From positions 1 through 42,780 of the IMG/VR virus record IMGVR_UViG_3300024949_000020: a stretch of 42,780 nucleotides of DNA; one strand, 5' to 3'. The position numbers and the translations under genes were made by a program. Below the pieces are notes generated by a model, which made no database searches, was not told the DNA's origin, and saw only the letters and a program-made list of their open reading frames with translations. This DNA is from a virus. Positions 8,005 through 15,428 of this stretch are shown piece after piece; positions within the stretch are counted from its first letter, which is position 1; each line of letters begins with the position of its first letter.

Positions 8005-8529
8005 CTACTGGGCGATGCCCAGGATGGCGCGGCGAATCTCCGCCGCCGAGTCTTGCGACAGCCCGCCGGTGCGGGCCAGCTTGTCCACCGATTCGGCCGC
8101 GGCCTTGGCGCGCTCGGCCACGTCACGCATGAACTGCTGCTGCGCAATGCTGGCGCGCACCAGCGGCGCCATCGCCTTGGCGATCTTGGCGATGTCCACG
8201 CTCTCGGGGTCGATCTCGTCCATGTCGCGCAGCAGGCCGAACAGGCGCTGCTGCAGCATCTGCATCGTGGCGCGCGCCATTGCATCGCTGTCGTCGGGCG
8301 CAGCCGCCACCAGGGCCCGGGCCTCCTCGGTGCTGCGGCGCAGGTCGGCCAGGCGCTGCTCCATCGCGCTGCCGTAGCGGTGGATGCTGCTCTTGCTCAC
8401 CTCGTAGCCCTGCTGGCGCAGCCAGGCCTCCAGCTCCACATAGCCGCTGAAGCCGCCGCGGATCAGCCGCTCATCCAGCGCGCTGCGCGTGCCCTCGGGC
8501 AGGTCCAGGATCTTGCTGCGCTCGCCCAT
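8005..8529 (-). CDS. DUF3486 family protein, probable small terminase (Mu gp27-like)
   Basis: A 174-aa mostly helical protein with the opening pattern LPEGTRSALDERLIRGGFSGYVELEAWL and SKSSIHRYG, a helix-turn-helix typical of DUF3486/Mu gp27. It probably recognises DNA for packaging and loads the large terminase. A long helical middle (about 70-150) suits oligomerisation. It ends 9 bases before the next gene. Confidence 0.85.
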   Translation of the reverse strand: MGERSKILDLPEGTRSALDERLIRGGFSGYVELEAWLRQQGYEVSKSSIHRYGSAMEQRLADLRRSTEEARALVAAAPDDSDAMARATMQMLQQRLFGLLRDMDEIDPESVDIAKIAKAMAPLVRASIAQQQFMRDVAERAKAAAESVDKLARTGGLSQDSAAEIRRAILGIAQ

Positions 8530-8533
8530 GCCG

Positions 8534-8860
8534 TCAGCCCACCATCACCTTGGGCCGCGCAATGCCCGGCTCGCAGTCGATCGTGTACTCCACCAGGTCG
8601 ACGCCCAGGCGGTTCAGCTCGCAGTGCCAGCGGTGGCCGTCCGGTGCCTTCTCGATCTCGATCAGCTTGCGGTCGCCCAGGTAGTCCAGCTCGCGGCGGA
8701 TCTCCTGCTCGGTCGCGTCCGGGTAGTTGGCCTGGATCACGCTCAGCAGCACCGTCGTGGGCGCGCCGGCCGGCCGGCTGACGTTCAGCGCCACCAGCAG
8801 ATACCAGCGGATCTGTTCGCGCCGCAGCCGCTGCATGGTGAGGATCACTTCGGTGGTCAT
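8534..8860 (-). CDS. Winged-helix phage protein (Mu gp26 position)
   Basis: A 108-aa protein with an apparent winged helix: LRREQIRWYLLVALN, then a helix around PDATEQEIRRELDYLGDRKLIEI and a hairpin with GHRWHCELNRLG. It resembles the small conserved proteins found between gp25- and gp27-like genes in Mu relatives. It overlaps the upstream gene as ATGA. The exact role is unknown. Confidence 0.72.
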   Translation of the reverse strand: MTTEVILTMQRLRREQIRWYLLVALNVSRPAGAPTTVLLSVIQANYPDATEQEIRRELDYLGDRKLIEIEKAPDGHRWHCELNRLGVDLVEYTIDCEPGIARPKVMVG

Positions 8861-9237
8861 GGTGCGTCCCGGTGGGTGGGTTGGTTGGCCTTCAGGGCCT
8901 GGGCGTAGGCATCACGCACCGCCTGCTGCATCAGCAGCGTGGCGTGATCGATCTTGGTCATGATGGTTGCGATGGTCTGGGTGTAGTCCTCGCGTCGCAC
9001 GTAGTCGCGCGGCAGCTCGGCCTTCAGCCCCATCAGGTCGCGCTCGATGCGGCGCATGTCTTCGCTCTGGCTTTTGATCAGGTCGCTCTGCGCCTTGATC
9101 AGGTCGCTGATCGCGCCGAACTTCTCGCCGATGGACCGTTGGCTGGCCGCGATCAGCATCTGCGCCAGCCCCCAGAAGGCACCCACCACGGTGATCAGCA
9201 GCGTGATCAGGTGCCACAGTTCCAGCTCGATCTTCAT
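8857..9237 (-). CDS. Membrane-anchored coiled-coil protein (Mu gp25 / DUF2730-like)
   Basis: A 126-aa protein with one N-terminal membrane helix (LWHLITLLITVVGAFWGLAQML), then a long coiled coil rich in DLIKAQ/SDLIKSQ heptads. The position matches gp25-like proteins of Mu phages. The topology is also that of an inner-membrane spanin, so a lysis role is possible. The start at 9237 overlaps the zinc-finger gene's stop. A longer in-frame version to 9279 is less likely. Confidence 0.7.
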   Translation of the reverse strand: MKIELELWHLITLLITVVGAFWGLAQMLIAASQRSIGEKFGAISDLIKAQSDLIKSQSEDMRRIERDLMGLKAELPRDYVRREDYTQTIATIMTKIDHATLLMQQAVRDAYAQALKANQPTHRDAP

Positions 9238-9488
9238 TTGCCGTATCCCCTCTCCAGGCGGGCCTGGCAGTCCACACACAGGCGCACGCCCGGCAGCAGC
9301 CGGCGGCGGTCATCGGGGATAGGCTCGCCGCAATGGGAGCCCTCGCATTCGCTGGCGCTCAGCACGCGCCACTGCGCAGCGTCGGCCATGCGGCCCACCT
9401 GTACGGCCGCCTTCAGGCGCTGCGCTTCGAGGGCCTGTCGCAGCAGCATCTCGGCGCGCTCCTGGCCACGGTCGAAGATGTCCGTCAT
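9234..9488 (-). CDS. TraR/DksA-type C4 zinc finger protein
   Basis: An 84-aa protein with GEPIPDDRR...LCVDCQARLE, the hallmark of the phage TraR/DksA zinc-finger family, and cysteines 48, 53, 71 and 74. Family members bind RNA polymerase through its secondary channel and adjust transcription initiation. The first pair is spaced C-x4-C, with His52 next to the second Cys, where the family normally has C-x2-C. It overlaps both neighbours by 4 bases. Confidence 0.8.
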   Translation of the reverse strand: MTDIFDRGQERAEMLLRQALEAQRLKAAVQVGRMADAAQWRVLSASECEGSHCGEPIPDDRRRLLPGVRLCVDCQARLERGYGK

Positions 9489-9748
9489 GCGCCCGGCCCG
9501 CCTGGGTCGGCCGCACTGCGCTGTGCCAGCAATGCCGACTTCTCGGCGCTGCCCCGGCTGCTGCCGAACTCGTACTGGAAGGCATCACGCACGCAGGTGC
9601 CGAAGATGCCGGCGATCGTGCTCACGATGCCCACCACTTCGCCCGGCACGTCCTTGCGGTACAGGGCCAGCACCGCCAGGCAGGCGATCAGGCCCAACAC
9701 GGCGCCGATCACCAGCACATTGGCCCGCGTGTCGCTGTGCGGCGCCAT
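9485..9748 (-). CDS. Two-helix membrane protein, holin candidate
   Basis: An 87-aa protein with two membrane helices (about 11-30 and 37-52) joined by a short charged turn, and a polar C-terminal tail. Size, topology and position before the DksA-like gene fit a small phage holin, which makes the timed lesion in the inner membrane. No sequence motif proves this. The ATG at 9748 is chosen over an upstream in-frame start because the extra residues look like out-of-frame GC-rich sequence. Confidence 0.62.
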   Translation of the reverse strand: MAPHSDTRANVLVIGAVLGLIACLAVLALYRKDVPGEVVGIVSTIAGIFGTCVRDAFQYEFGSSRGSAEKSALLAQRSAADPGGPGA

Positions 9749-9750
9749 GC

Positions 9751-10056
9751 TCAGCCTCGGCCCGCGCGGCGAGCGCGCAGCTGGTTGCGGCGCTTGCGCG
9801 CCATGCGCTGGCCCTGGCGCACCGTGTAGCCCGGCCGCGGGTGGCGCCACCAGACTTGGCCGTGGTAGCCGCCGCTGATCGCCTGCGCTGCCGCCGCGAC
9901 GCCGCTCAGGCCAGCCAGCCCGCGGACTGCCTTGGTGTGCTGGGTGCTGTCGCGCACCGTGGTCACGTCCCGGTCGGCGACGGTGGTGATCGGCATCGCA
10001 CCCAACCCCAGGGTCAGGGCGGCGGCTGCGAGAACGTGGCTTCGGGTGCGCTGCAT
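9751..10056 (-). CDS. Small exported protein with basic tail
   Basis: A 101-aa protein with a clear signal-type N-terminus (MQRTRSHVLAAAALTLGLGA), a Gly/Ala-rich middle and a strongly basic C-terminus (RMARKRRNQLRARRAGRG). It is the first gene of the left late arm after the terminator at 10103..10131, and it follows the dyad at 10092..10105. It is not a recognisable lysozyme or spanin. Function unknown. Confidence 0.6.
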   Translation of the reverse strand: MQRTRSHVLAAAALTLGLGAMPITTVADRDVTTVRDSTQHTKAVRGLAGLSGVAAAAQAISGGYHGQVWWRHPRPGYTVRQGQRMARKRRNQLRARRAGRG

Positions 10057-10091
10057 GCTGGCATGGTGGCCAGCCGTGGGCGCGGCGTCAT

Positions 10092-10105
10092 TTCGCGGGT
10101 GCGAA
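10092..10105. promoter_or_regulatory. Dyad TTCGC-N4-GCGAA at the start of the left late arm
   Basis: A 14-bp inverted repeat, TTCGC-GGGT-GCGAA, lies just past the leftward terminator and before the first left-arm late gene. The same dyad with a different 4-base centre occurs at 22780..22793 before the right late arm. The half-site GCGAA also occurs in the central operator. It is probably a binding site for a phage regulator. Confidence 0.5.
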
Positions 10106-10131
10106 AACACAAAGGCCCACCGAGGTGGGCC
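10103..10131 (-). terminator. Rho-independent terminator ending the leftward early operon
   Basis: On the minus strand, a GC-rich stem (10114..10121 with 10124..10131) is followed by TTTGTGTTTT. It lies downstream of the gene at 10156..10725 and before the late gene ending at 9751, so it separates the early and late leftward units. Confidence 0.75.
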
Positions 10132-10155
10132 CACTGTTGGGGGATGGCCCGCCGG

Positions 10156-10725
10156 TCAGTTGCGGTCCCAGGCCACCACCTTCTCGTTCATCACCACCAG
10201 GTGCAGCCGGCCGCTGCGGTAGACCGACGCCACACCGTCCTTGCGGTTGACCTGGCTCACCAGCACCACGTCGCCGACGCAGCTGCGCACGCGGCTCAGG
10301 TCCATGCCCACGGTCGGCCGCGCATAGTCGCTGCCGCACACCTTGCGGCGCACCTTGTCCTGGCGCAGCGCCTCGCGCTCGTCCGCCGCTGCCTGGGCGT
10401 TGATCTTGTCGGTCTGAACCTTGCGCTGCGTGTCCCAGTAGCGGTCGGCCTCGATGGTGGCCGATGCGGCGCTCGATGTCGCCGCCGCTGCGGCCCGCTG
10501 CTGCGCCTGCAGCTCGGCCTCGGAACGCATGGCCCGGTCGGTGGCCGCCTGGCCGCGCGCCTGGTCGGCGGCATCGCGCTCGGCCGCCCGCCGCAGGCCA
10601 TCGCACACCGCGGGCTTAATCTCCGACCCATTGGCCCAGCGGCAGGCGGCCAGGTCTTCGCCCTTGGCCGCCGACAGCAGGGGCAACAGGGCGAGCAGCG
10701 AGCAGGCGGCGATTCGGGTCAGCAT
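10156..10725 (-). CDS. Exported coiled-coil protein with BamE-like C-terminus
   Basis: A 189-aa protein with a signal peptide (residues 1-20), an Ala/Gln-rich helical section (about 45-125) and a C-terminal part (about 133-189) in which VGMDLSRVRSCVGD is followed by short strands. That pattern resembles the BamE/SmpA-type fold. Four cysteines could pair in the periplasm. It follows the Mor-like activator and precedes the terminator, in the zone where Mu keeps lysis genes, but no lysozyme motif is present. Function unknown. Confidence 0.65.
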   Translation of the reverse strand: MLTRIAACSLLALLPLLSAAKGEDLAACRWANGSEIKPAVCDGLRRAAERDAADQARGQAATDRAMRSEAELQAQQRAAAAATSSAASATIEADRYWDTQRKVQTDKINAQAAADEREALRQDKVRRKVCGSDYARPTVGMDLSRVRSCVGDVVLVSQVNRKDGVASVYRSGRLHLVVMNEKVVAWDRN

Positions 10726-10773
10726 GGTGGCGGTCTCCAGGGCCGAAGTCTATCGGGGTGCACAGCGCGGGAA

Positions 10774-11187
10774 TCACCCCGGCTGTTGATGCGCGAGATC
10801 GCCGAACAGGTCAGGCTGCTGTCGCAGGCGGATCTCGTGGCGCGCCACCTGCAGCACCCGGTAGATCTGGCTCAGGCTCATGCCGTAGCGGCGCGCCAGG
10901 GCGATGTGGTTGCCGCCCGTGAAGGCCTCCCAGATCTCCCACATGCGCCGCCGTTGCCGCATCGTCATGCCCTTGGCGATGTAGATCGGCGTGCCGCCGA
11001 AGTTGGCCCGCACATGCTCGGTCACCGTCTCGGCGACCGCACCGGCCAGGTCGGTCTCGATGCCGATCGCGCGCAGCTCGCGCTCCATCACGTCGGCGAT
11101 CTCGCGCAGCACCTCCGGGTATTCCGGGTCTGCATGGATGGGCACGCGGGCCGTGGCCTGCATGGACGACTTCAATTCTGAGGACAT
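10774..11187 (-). CDS. Mor-type transcription activator
   Basis: A 137-aa protein of the Mor/C family that activates middle or late promoters in Mu. GGTPIYIAKG (64-73) is the conserved dimer-linker segment, and NHIALARRYGMSLSQIYRVL (93-112) is the helix-turn-helix. The start at 11187 has AAGGGA upstream. It is the only activator of this type in the window, so it presumably has to switch on both late arms. It overlaps the end of the previous gene by 16 bases. Confidence 0.9.
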   Translation of the reverse strand: MSSELKSSMQATARVPIHADPEYPEVLREIADVMERELRAIGIETDLAGAVAETVTEHVRANFGGTPIYIAKGMTMRQRRRMWEIWEAFTGGNHIALARRYGMSLSQIYRVLQVARHEIRLRQQPDLFGDLAHQQPG

Positions 11188-11696
11188 GACAAGGTTCCCT
11201 TGGACGTATCGATCGCACCAGTCGTGTCTGCGCCAACTTGGTGCGAAGGGTTGACAGTGCCGCAAGGTGCCGCCAACGGGCAACCCCCTGGGATAGGCGT
11301 GTCAGCTCTTACAGCCCGCGATCGCGGGATTGCCACCACCACCTGGTCGGCCAGCCGCCGGCGCAGCGCGGCCAGCGCGGCGCGCCGGTCCTGCGTCATC
11401 TCCGGCCGCGGCGCCGGCAGCTGGTCCAGCTGCGGCCGGGGCGGCAGGTGGTCCAGCAGCTGCTTCGGCGCCGGCCAGTGGTCGACCTGGCGCGACAGGC
11501 TGAAGAAGCCCGCCGTCAACCGGCTGCTGTCGAGCGCTTCGTCCCACGCCACCGGGCTGCGCCACAGCACCTCGATCCAGCCGGTGGTGGTCAGCGGGGC
11601 CACCTCGGCCGCCGGAAACCCGCGCAGGTTCAGGCTGTACAGCAGCTGCACACCCTCCACGATTGCGTTGTGAAACCAGGCCGGGATCGGGTTCAT
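11172..11696 (-). CDS. Hypothetical phage early protein
   Basis: A 174-aa protein whose N-terminal half (WFHNAIVEGVQLLYSLNLRGFP...HWPAPKQLLDHLPPRP) matches a pattern common in early regions of Mu-like phages: a helix, then a Trp-Pro and Pro-Pro-Arg motif. The C-terminal third is low-complexity and overlaps the Mor gene. The start overlaps the upstream stop as ATGA. Function unknown. Confidence 0.72.
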   Translation of the reverse strand: MNPIPAWFHNAIVEGVQLLYSLNLRGFPAAEVAPLTTTGWIEVLWRSPVAWDEALDSSRLTAGFFSLSRQVDHWPAPKQLLDHLPPRPQLDQLPAPRPEMTQDRRAALAALRRRLADQVVVAIPRSRAVRADTPIPGGCPLAAPCGTVNPSHQVGADTTGAIDTSKGTLSCPQN

Positions 11697-12163
11697 CGCT
11701 TCATGCCCTCCAGTGCCATCAGCGCGCCGCCCGCCTTGCTGCGTGCCACCACAGGGGTGACAGGCTGCATCTGTGCAGCGCCGTCCTGCACGGGCGCTGT
11801 CGTCACCACCCCACGCGCCGCAGCACTTTCAATGCAGCGCCTGAGGTAGTTGTGGTTGCCCAGCGGCTTCCATCCCGGCGCGGCGCGCTTGTCGTCCAGC
11901 GTGCGGGCCGCCTCGGCCAGGCCCACCACCAGCACGTCCACCGGCACCACATCCAGCGCCAGCACCTCGCGCATCAGGCGCAGGGCCCGGCCCCAGCCCA
12001 GCTGCTGCCTGGCCGGCCGGAAGTAGGCCAGGTAGTGCAGCAGCAGCCGGCTCAGCTCAGGCTGCATGCCGGCCAGCATCACCATCACCTCGCGGCCGGC
12101 TTCGTGCTGCAGCGCGGCCTCCAGCGGGAACGCGGCGTGGCACACGGGGCAGTTGAGCTGCAT
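11693..12163 (-). CDS. Hypothetical phage protein with N-terminal CxxCH
   Basis: A 156-aa protein that starts MQLNCPVCHAAFPLEAAL; the C-x2-C-H set may bind zinc, and the rest is mainly helical. GWGRALRLMREVLAL and GNHNYLRRCIESA resemble proteins seen between gp16- and Mor-like genes in Mu relatives. The start at 12163 shares a base with the upstream stop (TGATG) and has GAGGAG as ribosome site. Function unknown. Confidence 0.7.
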   Translation of the reverse strand: MQLNCPVCHAAFPLEAALQHEAGREVMVMLAGMQPELSRLLLHYLAYFRPARQQLGWGRALRLMREVLALDVVPVDVLVVGLAEAARTLDDKRAAPGWKPLGNHNYLRRCIESAAARGVVTTAPVQDGAAQMQPVTPVVARSKAGGALMALEGMKR

Positions 12164-12438
12164 CACGCTGGCTCCTCGGAGTCGTCGTTCCGGTCCTTGT
12201 CCAGCTGCAGCGCCGTGCGGCTGATCAGCTTGCACTCCACGCGCAAGCGCTGGCCGTTGCGGTAGACATAGCCCAGCTTGCGGTCGTAGGCCTCGTCGGT
12301 GGTGATGGCCTTGGCCAGCAGCGGCAACATCTTGTAGGCCACCGCTGCAGGCAGCACCAGGTGCTCCATGCCGATCGTGATGGCGGCCAGGTCGCCCGCC
12401 GGTGCGGCAGGTCGGGTGTCGGTGTTGGCACGGCTCAT
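12163..12438 (-). CDS. Hypothetical phage protein
   Basis: A 91-aa protein with a central helix (LVLPAAVAYKMLPLLAKAI) and a C-terminal stretch, YVYRNGQRLRVECKLISR, that looks like two strands. The tail is acidic. It overlaps the GemA-like gene's end by 4 bases, so it is part of the same early operon. I do not recognise a family. Confidence 0.68.
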   Translation of the reverse strand: MSRANTDTRPAAPAGDLAAITIGMEHLVLPAAVAYKMLPLLAKAITTDEAYDRKLGYVYRNGQRLRVECKLISRTALQLDKDRNDDSEEPA

Positions 12439-12944
12439 TCGAGACCACCTTTCATGTCAGCCTGTGCTTGGCGACGGGATGCCGCCGCCAGCGCGGCAGC
12501 AGGGTCGCGCTTGATGCGGCGCGCCTGGTCGTACTCCAGCCCGGCCACGATGCGCCACAGCTGGTCGGCGTCGCAGAACTCCAGGCGGTCGACCTTGAAC
12601 ATGTGCCGCGCCATGCCGTGGGCATAGGCCCAGGGCCGGCCGGCGTCGGCCAGGTGCGCCTCGATCTTGTCCATCAGCGCCTGGCGGTCCAGCGCCGGCC
12701 GCCGCGGCTTTCCGGCGTGGTCGCCCGGCCGGCGGGCGCTGTCCTTGAAGCCGCTGGCCTTCAGGTGCGCCAGCACCCTGGCGCGGCCGGCGTGGTCCAG
12801 ATCCTTGGCGCTCTTGACGCGGGCCTGGGCCCACAGCATGGCGCGGTAGGTGTCGTCGTCCAGGCCCAGCTGGACCTTGGCGATGTGGATCTGCGCCAGC
12901 GCGTTGTTGCGCGGCTGGGCGGGGCGTGCGGCGGGGCGGGTCAT
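12435..12944 (-). CDS. GemA-like regulatory protein (Mu gp16, DUF1018)
   Basis: A 169-aa protein of the gp16/GemA family. IHIAKVQLGLDDDTYRAMLW (19-38) is the family's start, and WAYAHGMARHMFKVDRLEF is the conserved C-terminal block. In Mu, GemA influences host gene expression and DNA topology. The ATG at 12944 is preceded by AAAGGAG, a strong ribosome site; a much longer in-frame version is not supported. It is an early gene between Gam and Mor, as in Mu. Confidence 0.9.
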   Translation of the reverse strand: MTRPAARPAQPRNNALAQIHIAKVQLGLDDDTYRAMLWAQARVKSAKDLDHAGRARVLAHLKASGFKDSARRPGDHAGKPRRPALDRQALMDKIEAHLADAGRPWAYAHGMARHMFKVDRLEFCDADQLWRIVAGLEYDQARRIKRDPAAALAAASRRQAQADMKGGLE

Positions 12945-13189
12945 GCGGCGCTCCTTTGGCTGATCTGCCAGACCGACATGCAGGGCCCCAGGCCCTTGGC
13001 CGGCAGCTGGCGCGCGGCCAGCATGCCGACGGGCAGCGCCAGCGCGATGGTCAGCTTGTCGACCAGGCGGCCCACCGCCGTCTCGGCGCTGCTGGTGCTG
13101 CTGGCTCGCTGGCCGGCCACCGCCTGGGTGGTGTAGGCCCCGCCCTGGCCGTTCACCTTGATGTTGAGGGGGAATTGAAGGGGTTTCAT
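12941..13189 (-). CDS. Hypothetical phage early protein
   Basis: An 82-aa protein with a beta-like N-terminus (MKPLQFPLNIKVNGQGGAY) and a moderately hydrophobic section, LTIALALPVGMLAARQLPA, too weak to call a membrane helix. It overlaps both neighbours by 4 bases. Not recognised. Confidence 0.65.
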   Translation of the reverse strand: MKPLQFPLNIKVNGQGGAYTTQAVAGQRASSTSSAETAVGRLVDKLTIALALPVGMLAARQLPAKGLGPCMSVWQISQRSAA

Positions 13190-13446
13190 TTCGCCATCTC
13201 GTAGTGTTCGCAGACGCCACCAGCGGCCACCTTGAAGCCGCCCACCTTGCAGTTGAAGACCTCGCGCTCGTTCCAGCTGCCGGTGTCCAGCAGCGTGTGG
13301 CCGCGGAACAGGCAGCCCTTGCAGTTGTCGCTGCGCTGCTGGGGGCCGGCATAGCCCATCAGCTGGCGGCGGCCCTCATTGCCCTTGACGGAAAACGCCG
13401 GCTCGGCCAGCTCCAGCCGGGCCTTGAGTTCATCTGCGCGGCTCAT
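13186..13446 (-). CDS. Small Cys-rich phage protein
   Basis: An 86-aa protein with Cys42-x2-Cys45, Cys66, Cys79 and His81, in the order CKGC...FNCKVGGF...GVCEHY. This pattern recurs in small phage proteins and could hold zinc or an iron-sulphur cluster. I chose the ATG at 13446, which overlaps the upstream stop as ATGA, over a start at 13512 inside the upstream gene. Function unknown. Confidence 0.65.
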   Translation of the reverse strand: MSRADELKARLELAEPAFSVKGNEGRRQLMGYAGPQQRSDNCKGCLFRGHTLLDTGSWNEREVFNCKVGGFKVAAGGVCEHYEMAK

Positions 13447-13844
13447 AGCTGGCCCGCCTTCCGCAGCAGCGCGATGTGCTGCATGTGCTCGGGCACGAAG
13501 CGCTTCGGGCACTTGGTGATCACCCAGCCGTCCAGCAGATCGCAGGCGTCCTTCAGCGCGCCCCGCATGGCGGTGATGCGCTCGGCCAGGTCCAGCGTGG
13601 CAGCGGTGCTGCGCGCCGGCAGGTCGGCCCAGGCCACCACCTTGTCATCGTCCAGCGGCTCGGCGCACACGTCGCGCCACTGCGGGCCATCGTGGTCCAG
13701 CGTGAGAAAGCCCTCGGCGCTGGTGCCATCGGCCAAGAACAGCAGCACGTTGGTCTCAGGGTCAGGCAGGCCCACGGTCACCGGGGTCAGGCTCAGCTGC
13801 ACGGCCGCCGGCCAGGGGCTGCCGAGGGTGTTGTCCTGTTGCAT
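13443..13844 (-). CDS. Hypothetical phage protein (DUF551-like region)
   Basis: A 133-aa protein. Residues 20-80 (VGLPDPETNVLLFL...GPQWRDV...KVVAWADLPA) resemble the DUF551 pattern of phage proteins, in which a V-L-x-F strand is followed by a W-A-x-LP end. The C-terminal half is helical. It belongs to the early operon next to Gam. Function unknown. Confidence 0.65.
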   Translation of the reverse strand: MQQDNTLGSPWPAAVQLSLTPVTVGLPDPETNVLLFLADGTSAEGFLTLDHDGPQWRDVCAEPLDDDKVVAWADLPARSTAATLDLAERITAMRGALKDACDLLDGWVITKCPKRFVPEHMQHIALLRKAGQL

Positions 13845-13853
13845 GGCGCCCCC

Positions 13854-14132
13854 TCAGTCCGTGGTGCCAGCGCGCGCCGGCTCGGTGCCCAGGCCGCCGG
13901 CCGGCGGGAACAGCAGCAGCTCGCTCGCGGCGAAGTCCGTGTGGATCAGCTGCTCGCGGATGACGTTGGTGGTGCCGGCGCTGAACACCTGCGCATTGCC
14001 GGCGTCGTCCACCAGCACCAGCTCGCCGCTGTTCAGCACACCTGCGCGCAGCGGGGTGCGCGCCGCGGGCTTGCCAGCCAAGGCAGCCAAGCCGGCCCAG
14101 GCGGACGCCAGAAAGGCAGCGGCGGCGCTCAT
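13854..14132 (-). CDS. Hypothetical phage protein
   Basis: A 92-aa protein with a hydrophobic Ala-rich N-terminus (FLASAWAGLAALAG), possibly a weak membrane anchor, then a beta-rich part (GVLNSGELVLVDDAGNAQVF). The start overlaps the Gam stop codon. Not recognised. Confidence 0.6.
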   Translation of the reverse strand: MSAAAAFLASAWAGLAALAGKPAARTPLRAGVLNSGELVLVDDAGNAQVFSAGTTNVIREQLIHTDFAASELLLFPPAGGLGTEPARAGTTD

Positions 14133-14707
14133 GCCACCACCGCCTCTTGCTCGAACGGCTCGATGGAGAAGTCCTCCAGACCCGTCACCACCTCGATACC
14201 GCTCACGCCGCCCAGCTTCTCGGCCTCGGCCAACAGCTCGGTGCGGTGGGCATCGTCGGCCGTGGCGCCCTTGGCGGCGCTGTGTGCGGCCAGGATGGCG
14301 TCCTTGTCCACCTCCTCCTTGGTGCGCAGGTAGCGGCCCAGGCCCAGGGCTTTCAGCGTCTTGATGACGGCCTCGGCCTTGGTGATCTTCACGCTGGGCG
14401 GTCGCTGCCGCCAGGTCACCATGCCCGTCAGCAGGTTGGCGAACTTCACCTTCCCGCCGTCGGTGATCTCCTGGCGGTTGGCCTCGCACCAGGCCTGCAC
14501 GCGGGCCTGCAGGCGCTTCACCTCGGCGCCCATGCGCTCCAGCTCGGGCTCATGGGTGGCGGTGATGGCGGCGATCGCGTCGTTCATCTCGGTGCAGCGG
14601 CGGGTGAAGGCGCGCTGCAGGTCGCCGATGGCGCGGATGTCGGCAGCGCACTCGCTGCGGGTCTGGGGCGCGCTGGCGGCAGCGGCCTTGAGCTTCTTGG
14701 TGGCCAT
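14129..14707 (-). CDS. gam: Host-nuclease inhibitor Gam
   Basis: A 192-aa Gam-family protein that binds DNA double-strand ends like Ku and shields them from exonucleases. The first 90 residues form a long helical hairpin (IGDLQRAFTRRCTEMNDAI...VKRLQARVQAWCEANR). Then come GGKVKFANLLTGMVTWRQRPPSVKI, the core beta segment, and a family-typical LKALGLGRYLRTKEEVDKDAIL. It lies in the early operon between B and GemA, as in Mu. Confidence 0.92.
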   Translation of the reverse strand: MATKKLKAAAASAPQTRSECAADIRAIGDLQRAFTRRCTEMNDAIAAITATHEPELERMGAEVKRLQARVQAWCEANRQEITDGGKVKFANLLTGMVTWRQRPPSVKITKAEAVIKTLKALGLGRYLRTKEEVDKDAILAAHSAAKGATADDAHRTELLAEAEKLGGVSGIEVVTGLEDFSIEPFEQEAVVA

Positions 14708-14742
14708 GTGGTGGGCTCTCCTGTGGGTGGGTGGTAGCGGGA

Positions 14743-15030
14743 TCAGTGCGCGCGCTTCGCCGCGGCGATGGCGGCGTCGGCATCGCCGCTGAAGGCGCCA
14801 GCGGCGGCATCGCGTGCAGCGCGCAGCTCGGCGGCGATGTGCTCCAGCACGTCGATCGAGCTGTCGTGGCAGCAGGGGTGCGCCAGCGCAATGGCCTTGG
14901 TCAGGCCCATCAGCGCGCCGAGCGCATCGCCGTGTCTCACGCCAGGTGCCAACAGCACGTCGGCCAGCTTCTTGGCCAGCACACGGGTGGGGTGGGACGG
15001 GTCATCGTTGATCATGGGCGGCAGGGACAT
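14743..15030 (-). CDS. Hypothetical phage early protein
   Basis: A 95-aa helical protein (LAKKLADVLLAPGVRHGDALGALMGLTKAIALAHPCC...HIAAELRAARDAAAGAF). Two adjacent cysteines lie in the middle. It sits 12 bases downstream of the winged-helix gene, in the early operon. No family recognised. Confidence 0.6.
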   Translation of the reverse strand: MSLPPMINDDPSHPTRVLAKKLADVLLAPGVRHGDALGALMGLTKAIALAHPCCHDSSIDVLEHIAAELRAARDAAAGAFSGDADAAIAAAKRAH

Positions 15031-15043
15031 GGGTGCCTTTCGG

Positions 15044-15403
15044 TCAGGTGGGCAGGTGAAGCTGGCCCAGCAGGTCGGCCAGCGGGATGCGGCGCAGCTG
15101 CGCCTCGATGTGCAGGCTGTGCATCGCCCGGCTGCGCAGGAAAGCGCAGCACTGCTGCAGCTCCTCGGCCGTCTCGGCGATGTAGTAGCCGGTTGATGGG
15201 GTGCCCGCGATGGCCATGCCCTCGGCCCGCGCCTCGCTGATCAGCGTGCGCAACATGCGCTCGCTGGTGCAGCAGCGGGCCGCCAGCGCCGTGGCGCCGA
15301 TGCCGTTGGCCGCGCCGGTATGGCTGCTGGCCAGCACCTGCAGCAACAGCGTCTTGGCGCGCTCGGGCGGCAGGTGCGGCATAGGAATCAGGATCGTGTC
15401 CAT
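15044..15403 (-). CDS. Winged-helix phage protein
   Basis: A 119-aa protein with a helix-turn-helix core: NGIGATALAARCCTSERMLRTLISEARAEGMAIAGTPSTGYYIAET (about 33-78). It is followed by a helical tail, EELQQCCAFLRSRAMHSL. This arrangement is common in phage early or replication regions and probably binds DNA. It could regulate early genes or assist replication by transposition. Exact role unknown. Confidence 0.7.
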   Translation of the reverse strand: MDTILIPMPHLPPERAKTLLLQVLASSHTGAANGIGATALAARCCTSERMLRTLISEARAEGMAIAGTPSTGYYIAETAEELQQCCAFLRSRAMHSLHIEAQLRRIPLADLLGQLHLPT

Positions 15404-15428
15404 CGGGGCTCCAGGGGTCAGGGCTGGG

